Assembly (NCBI GenBank): GCA_944384705.1
Contig: CALWUI010000020.1
Location: 90,475-154,474 of the forward strand
Source of the DNA: an uncultured Clostridia bacterium
GTDB lineage: Bacteria > Bacillota > Clostridia > Oscillospirales > Acutalibacteraceae
Length of the DNA stretch: 64,000 nucleotides
Direction of reading: 5' to 3'
The notes under the pieces were generated by a model, which ran no database searches, had not been told where the DNA came from, and worked only from the letters and a program-made list of their open reading frames with translations. The translations under genes were made by a program, and so were the position numbers. Shown in pieces: positions 17,726 through 27,604 of this stretch. Numbering within the stretch: the stretch's first letter is position 1; every line of letters starts with the position of its first letter.

Positions 17726-18388
17726 ATGAGAATAGTAATTGTGGGTGGAGGAAAGCTAGGCTATCATTTGGCGCAGACCATGTTAGATAGGGATTATGAA
17801 GTCGAACTGATAGAAAAGGATAAAATAAAATGTATGCGTTTAGCAGATATTCTTGATGTTGAGGTTATATGTGGAGACGGAACCGAAATTAGAGTTCTAA
17901 CAGAGGCCAACACCAATAAGGCAGATTGTTTTATTGCAGTCACGGGAAGTGATCAGGACAATTTAGTGGCGTCTCAATTGGCTAAAAAAAGATTTCAGGT
18001 AAAAAAAGTCATAACAAGAGCAAATAATCCTAGAAATTTGGAAGCTTTAAGAAAATTAGGCATGGACAATGCAGTAAGTAGTACGGAGATTATTACGCGT
18101 TTAATTGAGCAAGAGGTAGAGAGTGCAGAAATGCGACTTTTGGCAAGTTTAAATAAAGGAAAAGCTGCAATTTGTGAGATAGTTGTTCCGGAAAATGCAA
18201 AAGTTGATGGAGTTTCGTTGAAAGACATCAACTTGCCAAATTCTTCGCTTATAATATCTGTTTTAAGAGACGAAAATTTAATAATTCCGCAAGGAGATAC
18301 AAAGATTTATTCTGGAGATGAAGTTGTTGCAGTTTGTGATGGGCATTCCCAAAAAAGCTTAAAGAAGATATTATCTGAAAAACATTAA
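17726..18388 (+). CDS. TrkA-family potassium regulator (RCK), second copy
   Basis: A 220-aa RCK protein of the same layout as its neighbour: IVGGGKLGYHLAQ nucleotide loop, acidic ELIEKD at the end of the second strand, and an RCK-C domain from about residue 138. The tandem pair is probably cotranscribed and may form a hetero-oligomeric ring gating a channel encoded elsewhere; that is inference. Initiation appears to use a hairpin-shortened ribosome-binding site. Confidence 0.88.
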   Translation: MRIVIVGGGKLGYHLAQTMLDRDYEVELIEKDKIKCMRLADILDVEVICGDGTEIRVLTEANTNKADCFIAVTGSDQDNLVASQLAKKRFQVKKVITRANNPRNLEALRKLGMDNAVSSTEIITRLIEQEVESAEMRLLASLNKGKAAICEIVVPENAKVDGVSLKDINLPNSSLIISVLRDENLIIPQGDTKIYSGDEVVAVCDGHSQKSLKKILSEKH

Positions 18389-18430
18389 TAAACAAAGAAT
18401 ATAAAGAAAATTTTTTAAGGTAGCATTGAA

Positions 18431-18462
18431 CCAGCCGCACTATACCGCGCGGCTGGCTTTTT
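18431..18462 (+). terminator. Terminator T2 with conserved 18-nt core
   Basis: The stem CCAGCCGC/GCGGCTGG has loop ACTATACCGC, then CTTTTTA. It lies between the convergent trkA-like and spoIID genes. The core is identical to T1 and T3, while the outer four base pairs differ. Confidence 0.85.
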
Positions 18463-19492
18463 ATGAGCAAAGTTCTGTGCCAGGGTAATACCTTGCGAGG
18501 ATTTGCTTATAATTCGCTCCATTTTTTGCCATATCTTGTGCACCATATTGGCTCATTCCAACGCCGTGGCCGTATCCTTTTACAGCAAATAATATTTTAT
18601 CGTTTTGGATATTTACATCGAAGTTAGCGGAGCGCAGTGCAAAAAGATCTCTAATTACTCTTCCAGAAGTAGATTTTTGCCCGATTTTTGCTTCAATTAC
18701 CATTCCAGATGGTGAGCGACGGGTTACTTGTATAATTGCCTGAGAGTTATCAGAAAAATATACGTCTGGCCATTTGGCTTTTACTATAGTTTTGAACGCT
18801 TCTAAATCAAATTCTTTGGAACTAAGGTACCCAGGAGCAAACAAATCTTCGGGACTAGGCACGGGTTTTAGATATTCACATGAACCACCGAAGACATCCA
18901 CAATGTCTTCGGTGTTTCCGGAAGATATAGAGTGATATAGTGCTTGAATTAATTCTCCGTTCTGTTTTAGACTTTGCCCTAGCACAGGTTCAACTGCTTG
19001 ACAAAGTTTTTCATAATAAGTACTAAAATTTTCTTCCCACCGCAACTGCATCTGTTCTTTAGAAGTGTAGTATAACCATTTAGCTGAGTCTACAGCAAAA
19101 TCGGCGCCTCTTAAGGCAGGATCCGGATTTTGTGCATTTTTTTCTTTTAAATTGCTAAAATATGTATAAGCGGCAACAGCTTGAGCTTTTAATGCCTCTG
19201 ATTCAAAAGTTAGAGGCATTTCTGTTGCAACAGCACCTAGAGTAAATTCTTTTAAAGTTAGATCTAAAATAGTATCTGTTGACTGATCTAAAACCTTAAA
19301 TGCATAGGTTAATTTATCTCTATCTTCTGTTTCAGTTTTATTTTTTATTTTATCCCAAAAATTAAAATTTAATTTGGGCATATTAAATTTTAAACTAAGA
19401 TTAAAATCATTCAGTTCTTTTAAAGAAATAAAAAGCGGGATCGAAAAGATAAAAAGCAATAAACTAAACATAAAAATCATTTTTTGTCTCAT
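18461..19492 (-). CDS. spoIID: SpoIID, engulfment lytic transglycosylase
   Basis: SpoIID degrades denuded glycan strands during engulfment, downstream of SpoIIP amidase action. At 343 aa it has an N-terminal membrane anchor (about 5-23) and the SpoIID/LytB domain with the catalytic-Glu segment (ATEMPLTFESEALKAQAVA). The conserved C-terminal GYGHGVGMSQYGAQDMA follows. AAGGATG precedes the ATG. It is monocistronic. The stop codon region overlaps the T-tract of terminator T2. Sigma-E control is expected for the family, but I could not read a convincing promoter. Confidence 0.93.
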   Translation of the reverse strand: MRQKMIFMFSLLLFIFSIPLFISLKELNDFNLSLKFNMPKLNFNFWDKIKNKTETEDRDKLTYAFKVLDQSTDTILDLTLKEFTLGAVATEMPLTFESEALKAQAVAAYTYFSNLKEKNAQNPDPALRGADFAVDSAKWLYYTSKEQMQLRWEENFSTYYEKLCQAVEPVLGQSLKQNGELIQALYHSISSGNTEDIVDVFGGSCEYLKPVPSPEDLFAPGYLSSKEFDLEAFKTIVKAKWPDVYFSDNSQAIIQVTRRSPSGMVIEAKIGQKSTSGRVIRDLFALRSANFDVNIQNDKILFAVKGYGHGVGMSQYGAQDMAKNGANYKQILARYYPGTELCS

Positions 19493-19632
19493 AATAATAA
19501 ACCCATCCTTTTTAATTTTAATTTATTATTATTTTTAATAAACTATGATAAAACTTTTAAGAGAATCTATTTACAAACTATTTTTTTAGCTGTAAAATTA
19601 AAAATAAAAAGTCTTTTTGGAGGTTGGTAGGT

Positions 19633-20601
19633 ATGAGGCTAAAACGTACATGGATACCTTTTGTTTTATCTTTTGTAGCGATTATGGGTCTAAGAATTTA
19701 TCAAATTTTATCTGTAGGAGACGCATCAGTTAGAGTGCAGTGGGATAAGTTTGAAATGCTGTGCTTTGCTGTTTCGGCAGTGGCTAGTGTTATCATAATA
19801 ATTATGAGCTATATTTCAAAGGATGCACCAGATGTGTTTATAATAAAAAAAAGTCTTACTTTAGGATTAGTTTCGCTTTTAACTGCGGTTTTTATAGAAT
19901 GGAATGCAATTAATGAGTTTAGCGCTTATTTATCAGGAGATAATGATTGGGTTAAATTAGTTTCGAGCATTTTAGGGGCTTTATCTGGCTTTGCATTTAT
20001 TGCTATTGCCCTGAACCTTATAAATGAAAAGAATTATTTCGAAAAGCATAAGCTATTATCACTATTACCTACACTATGGGCGCTGACCTTGATTTTAAAA
20101 CTATTCTTTAAATATAATTCTTCTCATACAGAAATATTAAATGTGTCGGATTCTCTTGCAAAGATATGTATCTTGTTCTTTTTATTTAATCAAGCCAGAC
20201 TTTTTGCAGGGTTGTTTAATGCAACTACATTTAAAAAATTGTTCTATTTTGGATTTTCTGCGGTATTATTTACAACAGTGTATGTTACAAACTATTTGGC
20301 AGTAGCAATAGATTTAGGACGAAAATTAAGTCTAAGTAATATTGTAGAACTTTTAAACGAGGTCGCTATTGGAGCGTATATTTTATGTACGATTTATTCT
20401 ATTAAAACGGGCAAAGATTTAGTTTTGAACGAAAAAACCAAACCAAGCGATGGTGCGTCAGAAGTTCTACATAATGATTCTATAAATAATGGCTCAGTTA
20501 CCAATGTTGAAACAGAGCAAACCGATATGGCTGAAGTTGATAAGTTAATAGAAGATATAAAGAATGAAACAGCTAAAGAGCAACAAAATCTTAAAGAATA
20601 A
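19633..20601 (+). CDS. Multi-pass membrane protein of unknown function
   Basis: An unrecognised protein of 322 aa. I count seven to eight membrane helices between residues 8 and 260, followed by an acidic, Asn/Glu-rich cytoplasmic-type tail of about 60 residues. GGAGG lies 10 nt before ATG 19633, which is preferred over an in-frame TTG nine bases upstream. It is divergent from spoIID and 39 nt upstream of gap. No catalytic motif is visible. Confidence 0.65.
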   Translation: MRLKRTWIPFVLSFVAIMGLRIYQILSVGDASVRVQWDKFEMLCFAVSAVASVIIIIMSYISKDAPDVFIIKKSLTLGLVSLLTAVFIEWNAINEFSAYLSGDNDWVKLVSSILGALSGFAFIAIALNLINEKNYFEKHKLLSLLPTLWALTLILKLFFKYNSSHTEILNVSDSLAKICILFFLFNQARLFAGLFNATTFKKLFYFGFSAVLFTTVYVTNYLAVAIDLGRKLSLSNIVELLNEVAIGAYILCTIYSIKTGKDLVLNEKTKPSDGASEVLHNDSINNGSVTNVETEQTDMAEVDKLIEDIKNETAKEQQNLKE

Positions 20602-20613
20602 TTAATTATTTAA

Positions 20614-21660
<1,047 letters not shown>

Positions 21661-21674
21661 TAATATTAAAGCAA

Positions 21675-21708
21675 CGTGCCGGCAGAAGGAATAGGTTCTG
21701 CCGGCACG
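21675..21708. terminator. Strong hairpin between convergent gap and bioY
   Basis: A perfect 13-bp stem (CGTGCCGGCAGAA / TTCTGCCGGCACG) has an 8-nt loop. Neither side has a real U-tract, so it may be a Rho-type or 3'-end-protecting hairpin rather than a classical intrinsic terminator. Confidence 0.5.
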
Positions 21709-21719
21709 ACTTGTGCATG

Positions 21720-22295
21720 TTATCTTATTTTTAGAGAACTTTTTAAGCATAAAATCTTTTTGCCAATAATGGCCGAGAAAATACACCATAATAAATCAGA
21801 AGGAATAAATGAGAGCATACCTACCTGAATAGCAACGATAATTGAAATATTACTTCCAGTATAAAAATTTTTAATTAAATATATGTAAGAAACGCCACAA
21901 ATATAAACAAATATTAAAGACAGAAGATTACCGACAAATAACCATTTGACTAAAATTATTCTATGATTTTTTTCAATAAATTCACGAAAGTAACCGGATA
22001 TAAAAGCACTGCCGATGAATCCTAAAATATAGCCAAATGAAGGATAAAAAATGTATCCAATCCCACCGCCAGTAGTAAAAATTGGAAACCCAGCCAGGCC
22101 TAAAAGTAAATAAACAATCATAGCAATTGCACCTAACTTTGAGCCGAGGATTATTCCAGCCAGGGTGCTAAAGAAAAATTGCATGCTTAAACTAGGTAAG
22201 GGTGGAGGTAGAGGAATCTTTAATACCGTTCCAGAGACAGCCATAATAGCAACAAAAGATGCAGAGAGAGTTAAGTTTAAAAATTTTTGGTTCAT
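21720..22295 (-). CDS. bioY: BioY biotin transporter, S component
   Basis: BioY is the substrate-binding membrane subunit of the biotin ECF transporter. At 191 aa it has about six helices and the family stretch AGFPIFTTGGGIGYIFYPSFGYILGF (quoted in two parts: AGFPIFTTGGG, then GYIFYPSFGYILGF). The energising EcfA/A'/T module is not in the window, so it probably uses a shared module. It lies 4 nt downstream of the biotin ligase gene and is cotranscribed with it. Confidence 0.92.
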   Translation of the reverse strand: MNQKFLNLTLSASFVAIMAVSGTVLKIPLPPPLPSLSMQFFFSTLAGIILGSKLGAIAMIVYLLLGLAGFPIFTTGGGIGYIFYPSFGYILGFIGSAFISGYFREFIEKNHRIILVKWLFVGNLLSLIFVYICGVSYIYLIKNFYTGSNISIIVAIQVGMLSFIPSDLLWCIFSAIIGKKILCLKSSLKIR

Positions 22296-22299
22296 AATT

Positions 22300-23088
22300 T
22301 TAAACCTCTTTGTTATAAATACTATTATAAAATATTTCTTCGTGATTTAAGATAATTATTTCTCCAGAAGAAGTTTTAACAACAAGTTCACCGAGTGGAG
22401 TTATATCTATTGCAACAGCATTAATAATTTTATTGGCGCGTTTAAATTGAATTTTTTTATTTAATGTGGTACATATGGATCTATATTCGTTTATGATATC
22501 ATCAAATTGAGCCAAGTTAAATTTTTTATAATAAAAATTAAAGTTTTCTAATAAACAGATAATCAACGCATTTTTAGATATAATTTTTTTGGATTCTAAA
22601 AAAATAGAAGTAGCTTTTTTAGAAATAGCTTCATTAAATCTATTATTATATACATTTATACCTATTCCAACAATAATCGCTTTAAGATTATTGTTATAGA
22701 ATAAAGTCTCGCACAAAATGCCACAAACTTTTCGATTATTTATAAGTATATCATTTGGCCATTTAACTTCGCATTGCAGATTTGTTAAACTTTCGATTGT
22801 ATAATAAACAGCAAGGGCTGCACAGAGGCACATTAATTGTAAGTAATTTGAATTAATTATTTTTGGGTAGATCAAAATAGACATATTTATTTGTTTGTTG
22901 GCAGCGCAAAGCCAAGCACGAGAAAACCGACCTTTGCCAGCAGTTTGTTTATCGGCAAGAAAAAGTGTGTTAACATTACAAGATTTATTAGAAAAAAAAT
23001 AACGTTTTGCCCATTCATTTGTTGAATCAATTTTTTTTGCATATAATATATTTTCAAAAAAACTATTTTTAGCTAGCCATTCCTTCAT
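22300..23088 (-). CDS. birA: Biotin--[acetyl-CoA-carboxylase] ligase
   Basis: BirA attaches biotin to the BCCP subunit of acetyl-CoA carboxylase. The 262-aa protein is only the catalytic and C-terminal SH3-like part: it begins directly with STNEWAKR, has the biotin/ATP loop (GKGRFSRAW) and KWPNDILINNRKVCGIL. The N-terminal DNA-binding domain of bifunctional BirA is absent, so it cannot repress directly. It forms an operon with bioY and serves the carboxylase whose accA/accD lie at 55.8-57.3 kb. Confidence 0.93.
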   Translation of the reverse strand: MKEWLAKNSFFENILYAKKIDSTNEWAKRYFFSNKSCNVNTLFLADKQTAGKGRFSRAWLCAANKQINMSILIYPKIINSNYLQLMCLCAALAVYYTIESLTNLQCEVKWPNDILINNRKVCGILCETLFYNNNLKAIIVGIGINVYNNRFNEAISKKATSIFLESKKIISKNALIICLLENFNFYYKKFNLAQFDDIINEYRSICTTLNKKIQFKRANKIINAVAIDITPLGELVVKTSSGEIIILNHEEIFYNSIYNKEV

Positions 23089-23110
23089 AATTTTGCCCCT
23101 TTTAGTTTAT

Positions 23111-23139
23111 AGTGTAATGCATTTTACAGGATTTTTCAA
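23111..23139 (-). promoter_or_regulatory. birA-bioY promoter
   Basis: On the minus strand TTGAAA, a 17-nt spacer and TACACT. Its -35 forms one half of an inverted repeat shared with the divergent promoter. Confidence 0.5.
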
Positions 23140-23149
23140 GAATCTTGAA
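23135..23149. promoter_or_regulatory. Inverted repeat between divergent -35 elements
   Basis: TTCAAG-AAT-CTTGAA is a perfect 6-bp dyad covering both -35 elements of the birA-bioY and DUF951-prfA promoters. It could be an operator or simply the result of back-to-back -35 boxes. Confidence 0.35.
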
Positions 23150-23173
23150 GCATAGACATAAAAATGATATAAT
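23145..23173 (+). promoter_or_regulatory. Promoter of the DUF951-prfA operon
   Basis: TTGAAG (23145-23150), a 17-nt spacer and a perfect TATAAT (23168-23173), 36 nt before the TTG start at 23209. Confidence 0.65.
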
Positions 23174-23208
23174 TGTTATTATCTATTTATGAGTGTGGTG
23201 ATGAGCTT

Positions 23209-23409
23209 TTGGATGTAAAAATAGGTGATGTATTAGAAATGAAAAAGCCACATCCTTGCAAGGGGAAAAATTTTTTAGTCCTACGTGCGGGCATGGATTT
23301 TAAGTTGCGTTGTACAACTTGTAATCATGAGTTTATGAGCAAACGTTCAAAAATAGAAAAAAATATAAAGAAAATATTAAGGTCTGAACCCAATAATTTA
23401 GAGGAATGA
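23209..23409 (+). CDS. DUF951 family small protein
   Basis: A 66-aa protein of the conserved Firmicutes DUF951 family, recognisable by the start [17 protein letters not shown] and by the [13 protein letters not shown] segment with a CxxC pair (RCTTC). Its function is unknown; it is a small nucleic-acid-protein-like beta fold by analogy only. I place the start at TTG 23209, after GGTGATG, because the promoter's transcript begins near 23180 and the family starts here. It lies 7 nt upstream of prfA. Confidence 0.85.
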   Translation: MDVKIGDVLEMKKPHPCKGKNFLVLRAGMDFKLRCTTCNHEFMSKRSKIEKNIKKILRSEPNNLEE

Positions 23410-23416
23410 TGAAGTT

Positions 23417-24493
23417 TTGTTTGAAAAACTAGAAATTTTTAAAAAGAGAAATAATGAAATAACTAAGCTATTATGTGACCCTAATGTTGTTTCTGATCAA
23501 GAAAAATATAAGGCACTTATGAAAGAACAAAAAAATTTAACGCCGGTTGTAGATAAATATAATGAATATGAAAAAGCTAAACACGATGCAGAAGAAGCAA
23601 AACAACTTTTAAACGAAGGTGGACTCGACAAAGATTTTAAAGAAATGGTTGAGTCTGAACTTGAAAGTGCAAGAAATTCTATAGAGAAGATAGAAGAAGA
23701 GCTTAAAATTTTGCTGCTGCCTAAAGATCCAAACGACGATAGAAATGTTATCATAGAAATTAGAGGAGGAGCTGGAGGAGAAGAAGCAGCGTTATTCTCT
23801 GGAGTCTTGTTTAGAATGTATAGTATGTATGCAGAAGCTAAACGGTGGAAGATAGAAATTTTAAATTCTAACGAGACGGGCCTTGGAGGCTACAAGGAAA
23901 TTAGCTTTATTATTTCGGGAGAGGGAGCTTATTCTCGGTTGAAATATGAAAGCGGGGTTCATAGAGTCCAAAGAGTGCCAGAAACCGAGGCTCAGGGCAG
24001 GATCCATACTTCTACTGTGACGGTTGCTGTTTTGCCGGAGGCTGAGGATGTGGAAGTTGAAATTAATCCTTCAGATTTGCAGATAGATACATTTCGTGCA
24101 AGTGGTGCGGGTGGCCAGCACATAAATAAAACGGAGTCTGCAATCAGAATTACACATATTCCCACTGGAGTTGTTGTAGAATGTCAAGATGAGCGCAGTC
24201 AGTATAAGAATAAAGACAAGGCTATGAAGGTCTTAAAGGCTAGGCTATTAGAGGCTAAAATGCAAGAGCAGACCGATGCAATGGCTAAAGAAAGAAAAAC
24301 TCAAGTAGGAACTGGAGACCGCTCCGAAAGAATTAGAACTTATAACTATCCGCAAGGAAGAGTGACCGACCACAGAATCGGATTGACTTTGTATCGATTG
24401 GATGATGTTTTGAATGGAGATCTCGACGAAATTATTGATTCTTTAATTACTGCAGATAGAACAGCCAAACTTGAGAATTCAATAGATAATTAA
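23417..24493 (+). CDS. prfA: Peptide chain release factor 1
   Basis: RF1 terminates at UAA and UAG codons. At 358 aa the coiled N-domain is followed by the decoding domain ([18 protein letters not shown]), the GGQ loop ([16 protein letters not shown]), whose Gln is the PrmC methylation target, and a typical C-terminus ([12 protein letters not shown]). The start is TTG at 23417 with GAGG upstream. sua5 follows after 20 nt. Confidence 0.95.
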   Translation: MFEKLEIFKKRNNEITKLLCDPNVVSDQEKYKALMKEQKNLTPVVDKYNEYEKAKHDAEEAKQLLNEGGLDKDFKEMVESELESARNSIEKIEEELKILLLPKDPNDDRNVIIEIRGGAGGEEAALFSGVLFRMYSMYAEAKRWKIEILNSNETGLGGYKEISFIISGEGAYSRLKYESGVHRVQRVPETEAQGRIHTSTVTVAVLPEAEDVEVEINPSDLQIDTFRASGAGGQHINKTESAIRITHIPTGVVVECQDERSQYKNKDKAMKVLKARLLEAKMQEQTDAMAKERKTQVGTGDRSERIRTYNYPQGRVTDHRIGLTLYRLDDVLNGDLDEIIDSLITADRTAKLENSIDN

Positions 24494-24513
24494 ATAATTA
24501 AGAAGAGTGTAAG

Positions 24514-25527
24514 ATGAAAACGAAAATGTTATCGGCAAAAGATACAAAAGTGGCGGCGGATATATTAAGTATGGGCGGTATTGTAGCGATTCCGACAGAA
24601 ACAGTTTATGGGCTTGCGGCAAATGCACTTAACGAAAATGCGGTAAAAAAAATTTTTATTGCAAAAGGTAGACCAAGCGATAACCCATTAATTGTACATA
24701 TTAGTAGTATAGAAGAGATACATAGTCTGGTGCAAGAACTTACTCCTGAGGCTGTAAAATTAGCAAATGCATTTTGGCCAGGGCCTTTAACTATTATTTT
24801 GAAAAAATCTAAGACTATTTCGGACTTAATAAGTGGTGGGTTGGATACTGTGGCGATAAGAATGCCGGCACATCGAATAGCACAGAAAATAATTAAAGAG
24901 GCTGGAGTTCCTTTGGCGGCACCATCGGCAAATTTATCTGGCAAGCCAAGCCCTACAAAAGTTGAACATGTTATTTTGGATTTGGCAGGAAAAATTGATG
25001 CTATTGTTGATTCCGGAACTTGTAATATAGGGCTGGAATCTACAGTGGTATCGTTGTGTAGTAAAATCCCAAAGGTATTTCGTCCGGGAGCGATAACTAT
25101 AGAACAGCTAGAATCTGTGCTTGGCAAAGTCGAAATTGATAGCGCTGTGATAAATCGTTTAGATGAAAATTCTAAGCCCATATCACCAGGATTAAAGTAT
25201 AAGCACTATGCACCTAAAGTAAAAGTTGTGGTTTTGAATGGCAGCAAAAAACAATACATAGACTATATTAATAATAATAAGACAAATAAAGTGGCTGCAT
25301 TATGTTTTGAAGAAGATGTAAAAAATTTGAAAGTTCCTTTTGTAACTTATGGAACAGAATTTGATCCGTCGTCGCAGGCAGAAAAATTGTTTGATGCACT
25401 TAGAGGACTTGATAAAATGAAAGATGTCAATTTGGTTTATGCACGATGTCCGGGAAAATTTGGTGTAGGATTGGCAGTTTATAATAGATTAATTCGTGCA
25501 GCAGGGTTTAATATAATAAATCTTTAA
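24514..25527 (+). CDS. ywlC: Threonylcarbamoyl-AMP synthase (Sua5/YwlC)
   Basis: It makes threonylcarbamoyl-AMP, the first step of t6A37 tRNA modification; TsaD at 37353 carries out the second. The 337-aa protein has the YrdC domain (IPTETVYGLAANA, KGRPSDNPLIVH, ApSANLSGKPSPT) and, from about residue 225, the extra Sua5 domain after the SPGLKYKHYAP linker. All signature residues are present. Confidence 0.93.
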   Translation: MKTKMLSAKDTKVAADILSMGGIVAIPTETVYGLAANALNENAVKKIFIAKGRPSDNPLIVHISSIEEIHSLVQELTPEAVKLANAFWPGPLTIILKKSKTISDLISGGLDTVAIRMPAHRIAQKIIKEAGVPLAAPSANLSGKPSPTKVEHVILDLAGKIDAIVDSGTCNIGLESTVVSLCSKIPKVFRPGAITIEQLESVLGKVEIDSAVINRLDENSKPISPGLKYKHYAPKVKVVVLNGSKKQYIDYINNNKTNKVAALCFEEDVKNLKVPFVTYGTEFDPSSQAEKLFDALRGLDKMKDVNLVYARCPGKFGVGLAVYNRLIRAAGFNIINL

Positions 25528-25587
25528 AATCTGGAAATAAATATGCTATGATTTATTTGAAATTTTATGTATTAAAAGAGGATTTTA

Positions 25588-26154
25588 ATGCTATATAGAT
25601 ATAAGTCTTTATTTTTGAACTTTTTTGTTTTAAGTTTTGCAGGTTTTGCTCTTTATTGTGGTCAGTTTTTTTTCTTAAAAAATGCATATCCAATAAAGTA
25701 TTATGATTATATAAAGGAAAATGCTGAGAAATTTGATGTAGAAAAAGATTTAGTTTTAGCTATAATAAAATCTGAGAGCAATTTTAGACAAGATGCAGAA
25801 TCGAATGCAGGAGCAATAGGTTTAATGCAGGTTATGCCCAAAACATTTGCTTGGTTGCAAACTCATAATTTGATGCCATATTTGGATGTTGACCATTTGA
25901 AAGATCCAAAAACAAATGTTAAATATGGTACTTATCTATTATCTATATTAAAAAAGAGGTATAATACTTTTGTAGAAATAATTTGTGCATACAACGCTGG
26001 AATAGGTACGGTAGATAAATGGCTCAAAGACTCAAGGTATTCTTGTGACGGAAAAACATTAAAAAAAATACCATATCCTGATACAGCAATTTATGTAAAA
26101 AATGTTTTAGAAAGCAAACGTATGTATAAGAACTTGTATTTTAAAAATGATTGA
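25588..26154 (+). CDS. SLT-type lytic transglycosylase
   Basis: A membrane-anchored peptidoglycan lytic enzyme. The single N-terminal membrane segment (about 10-32) is followed by one goose-lysozyme-like SLT domain with the catalytic Glu in IKSESNF, then AIGLMQVMPKT and the AYNAGIGTVDKWL motif. The 188-aa length is typical of the small clostridial YjbJ/Slt form. The last codons overlap the ribosome-binding site of the next gene. Confidence 0.9.
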   Translation: MLYRYKSLFLNFFVLSFAGFALYCGQFFFLKNAYPIKYYDYIKENAEKFDVEKDLVLAIIKSESNFRQDAESNAGAIGLMQVMPKTFAWLQTHNLMPYLDVDHLKDPKTNVKYGTYLLSILKKRYNTFVEIICAYNAGIGTVDKWLKDSRYSCDGKTLKKIPYPDTAIYVKNVLESKRMYKNLYFKND

Positions 26155-26167
26155 AAGGCGGCTTGTT

Positions 26168-27604
26168 ATGTTGATTGATAAAGACAATTTTAAAAATGGA
26201 AAAAAAAGTGAGGCTGAAAAATTAAGAGAAAGTTTATTTATGAAAAGAACTCACGGGACTATAAGTTTAGGAGAAGAAAAGCAAAATAAAGCAGATACCT
26301 TTTGTGAAGGTTATAAAAATTTTATAGACAAAGCCAAAACAGAGCGAGAAGCAGTAGCTTTTGCAATCGATATGGCTCAAAAAGCTGGGTTCACTGAGTT
26401 TGATTTAAATAAGAATTATAAACCTGGCGATAAAATTTATTATGTTAATAGAGAAAAGGCACTAATAATTGCGATAATAGGTAGGAGCGGTGTTAAACAT
26501 GGTGCTAAAATTGCAGTAGCTCATGTTGATTCACCTAGGCTCGATATAAAACCGAATCCTTTGTATGAAATAAGTGATTTGGCACTCTTAAAGACCCATT
26601 ACTATGGTGGGATAAAAAAATATCAATGGACAGCTATGCCACTTTCTTTGCATGGAAAAATTATTAAACGCGATGGCACATCAGTAGATGTTGCAGTGGG
26701 TGAGGATGAAAATGATCCTGTATTTTGTGTTACGGATTTGTTGCCGCACCTTGCTAAAGAACAGATGACAAAACCACTACAAAAAGCTATTGAAGCTGAA
26801 AATTTGAGCATTTTAGTTGGTAGCAGACCGTTTAAAACCGATAGTGGTTCTGAGCTTGTAAAACTGAATATTATGAGGATTTTAAATGAAAAGTATGGTA
26901 TAATTGAGTCTGACTTTTTGTCTGCCGAACTAGAAATTGTTCCTGCGTTTAAAGCTAAGGATGTCGGTTTTGATCGAAGCATGATTGGTGCTTATGGCCA
27001 CGATGACAGAGTTTGCGCTTATCCTTCTTTGATGGCTTTATTAGACTATAAAGGAATACCGGAAAAAACTATAATAACTGTTTTGGCAGATAAAGAAGAA
27101 ATAGGAAGCGATGGTAATACAGGTATGAAGTCTGCTTTCTTTAGATATTTTATTGCAGATATTGCGAAACTCGATAAAGTTGACTATAGACGTGTTTTAA
27201 CCAAATCAATGTGCCTATCGGCTGACGTTAATGCAGCGTTTGATCCATTGTATAGTACAGTTTATGACCAGGCTAATAGTTGCTATTTGAATAACGGAGT
27301 TGTCATTACAAAATATACGGGCAGTGGAGGCAAATACGGAACTTCGGATGCATCGGCAGAGTTTATGGGGTATATTCGCAACCTTCTTGAAAAAAACGAT
27401 GTACTTTGGCAGACCGGTGAGCTCGGCAAAGTTGATGCCGGAGGCGGAGGAACTATAGCTAAATATATGGCCAATTTGGACGTTAATGTTGTGGATGTGG
27501 GAGTGCCGGTGTTGTCGATGCACTCGCCATTTGAGGTGGTTTCCAAGATAGATGTTTATATGACATATAAAGCAATAAATGTTTTTTTTAGCGAGGAAAA
27601 TTAA
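26168..27604 (+). CDS. M18-family aspartyl-type aminopeptidase
   Basis: A zinc-dependent dodecameric cytoplasmic aminopeptidase. Metal-ligand segments are visible: VAHVDSPRLDIKP, DKEEIGSDG and the C-terminal SMHSPFEVVS. At 478 aa it is the longer clostridial form. Start ATG 26168 is chosen because AAGGCGG lies 6 nt before it; an in-frame ATG at 26147 lies inside the previous gene without a site. Its stop TAA shares one base with the ATG of the next gene (TAATG), indicating coupling. Confidence 0.9.
   Translation: MLIDKDNFKNGKKSEAEKLRESLFMKRTHGTISLGEEKQNKADTFCEGYKNFIDKAKTEREAVAFAIDMAQKAGFTEFDLNKNYKPGDKIYYVNREKALIIAIIGRSGVKHGAKIAVAHVDSPRLDIKPNPLYEISDLALLKTHYYGGIKKYQWTAMPLSLHGKIIKRDGTSVDVAVGEDENDPVFCVTDLLPHLAKEQMTKPLQKAIEAENLSILVGSRPFKTDSGSELVKLNIMRILNEKYGIIESDFLSAELEIVPAFKAKDVGFDRSMIGAYGHDDRVCAYPSLMALLDYKGIPEKTIITVLADKEEIGSDGNTGMKSAFFRYFIADIAKLDKVDYRRVLTKSMCLSADVNAAFDPLYSTVYDQANSCYLNNGVVITKYTGSGGKYGTSDASAEFMGYIRNLLEKNDVLWQTGELGKVDAGGGGTIAKYMANLDVNVVDVGVPVLSMHSPFEVVSKIDVYMTYKAINVFFSEEN

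Noticed and set aside
24606..25181. 191-codon antisense frame inside the Sua5 gene
   Set aside because: Mirror of a strongly conserved gene, with no ribosome-binding site; a shadow frame.
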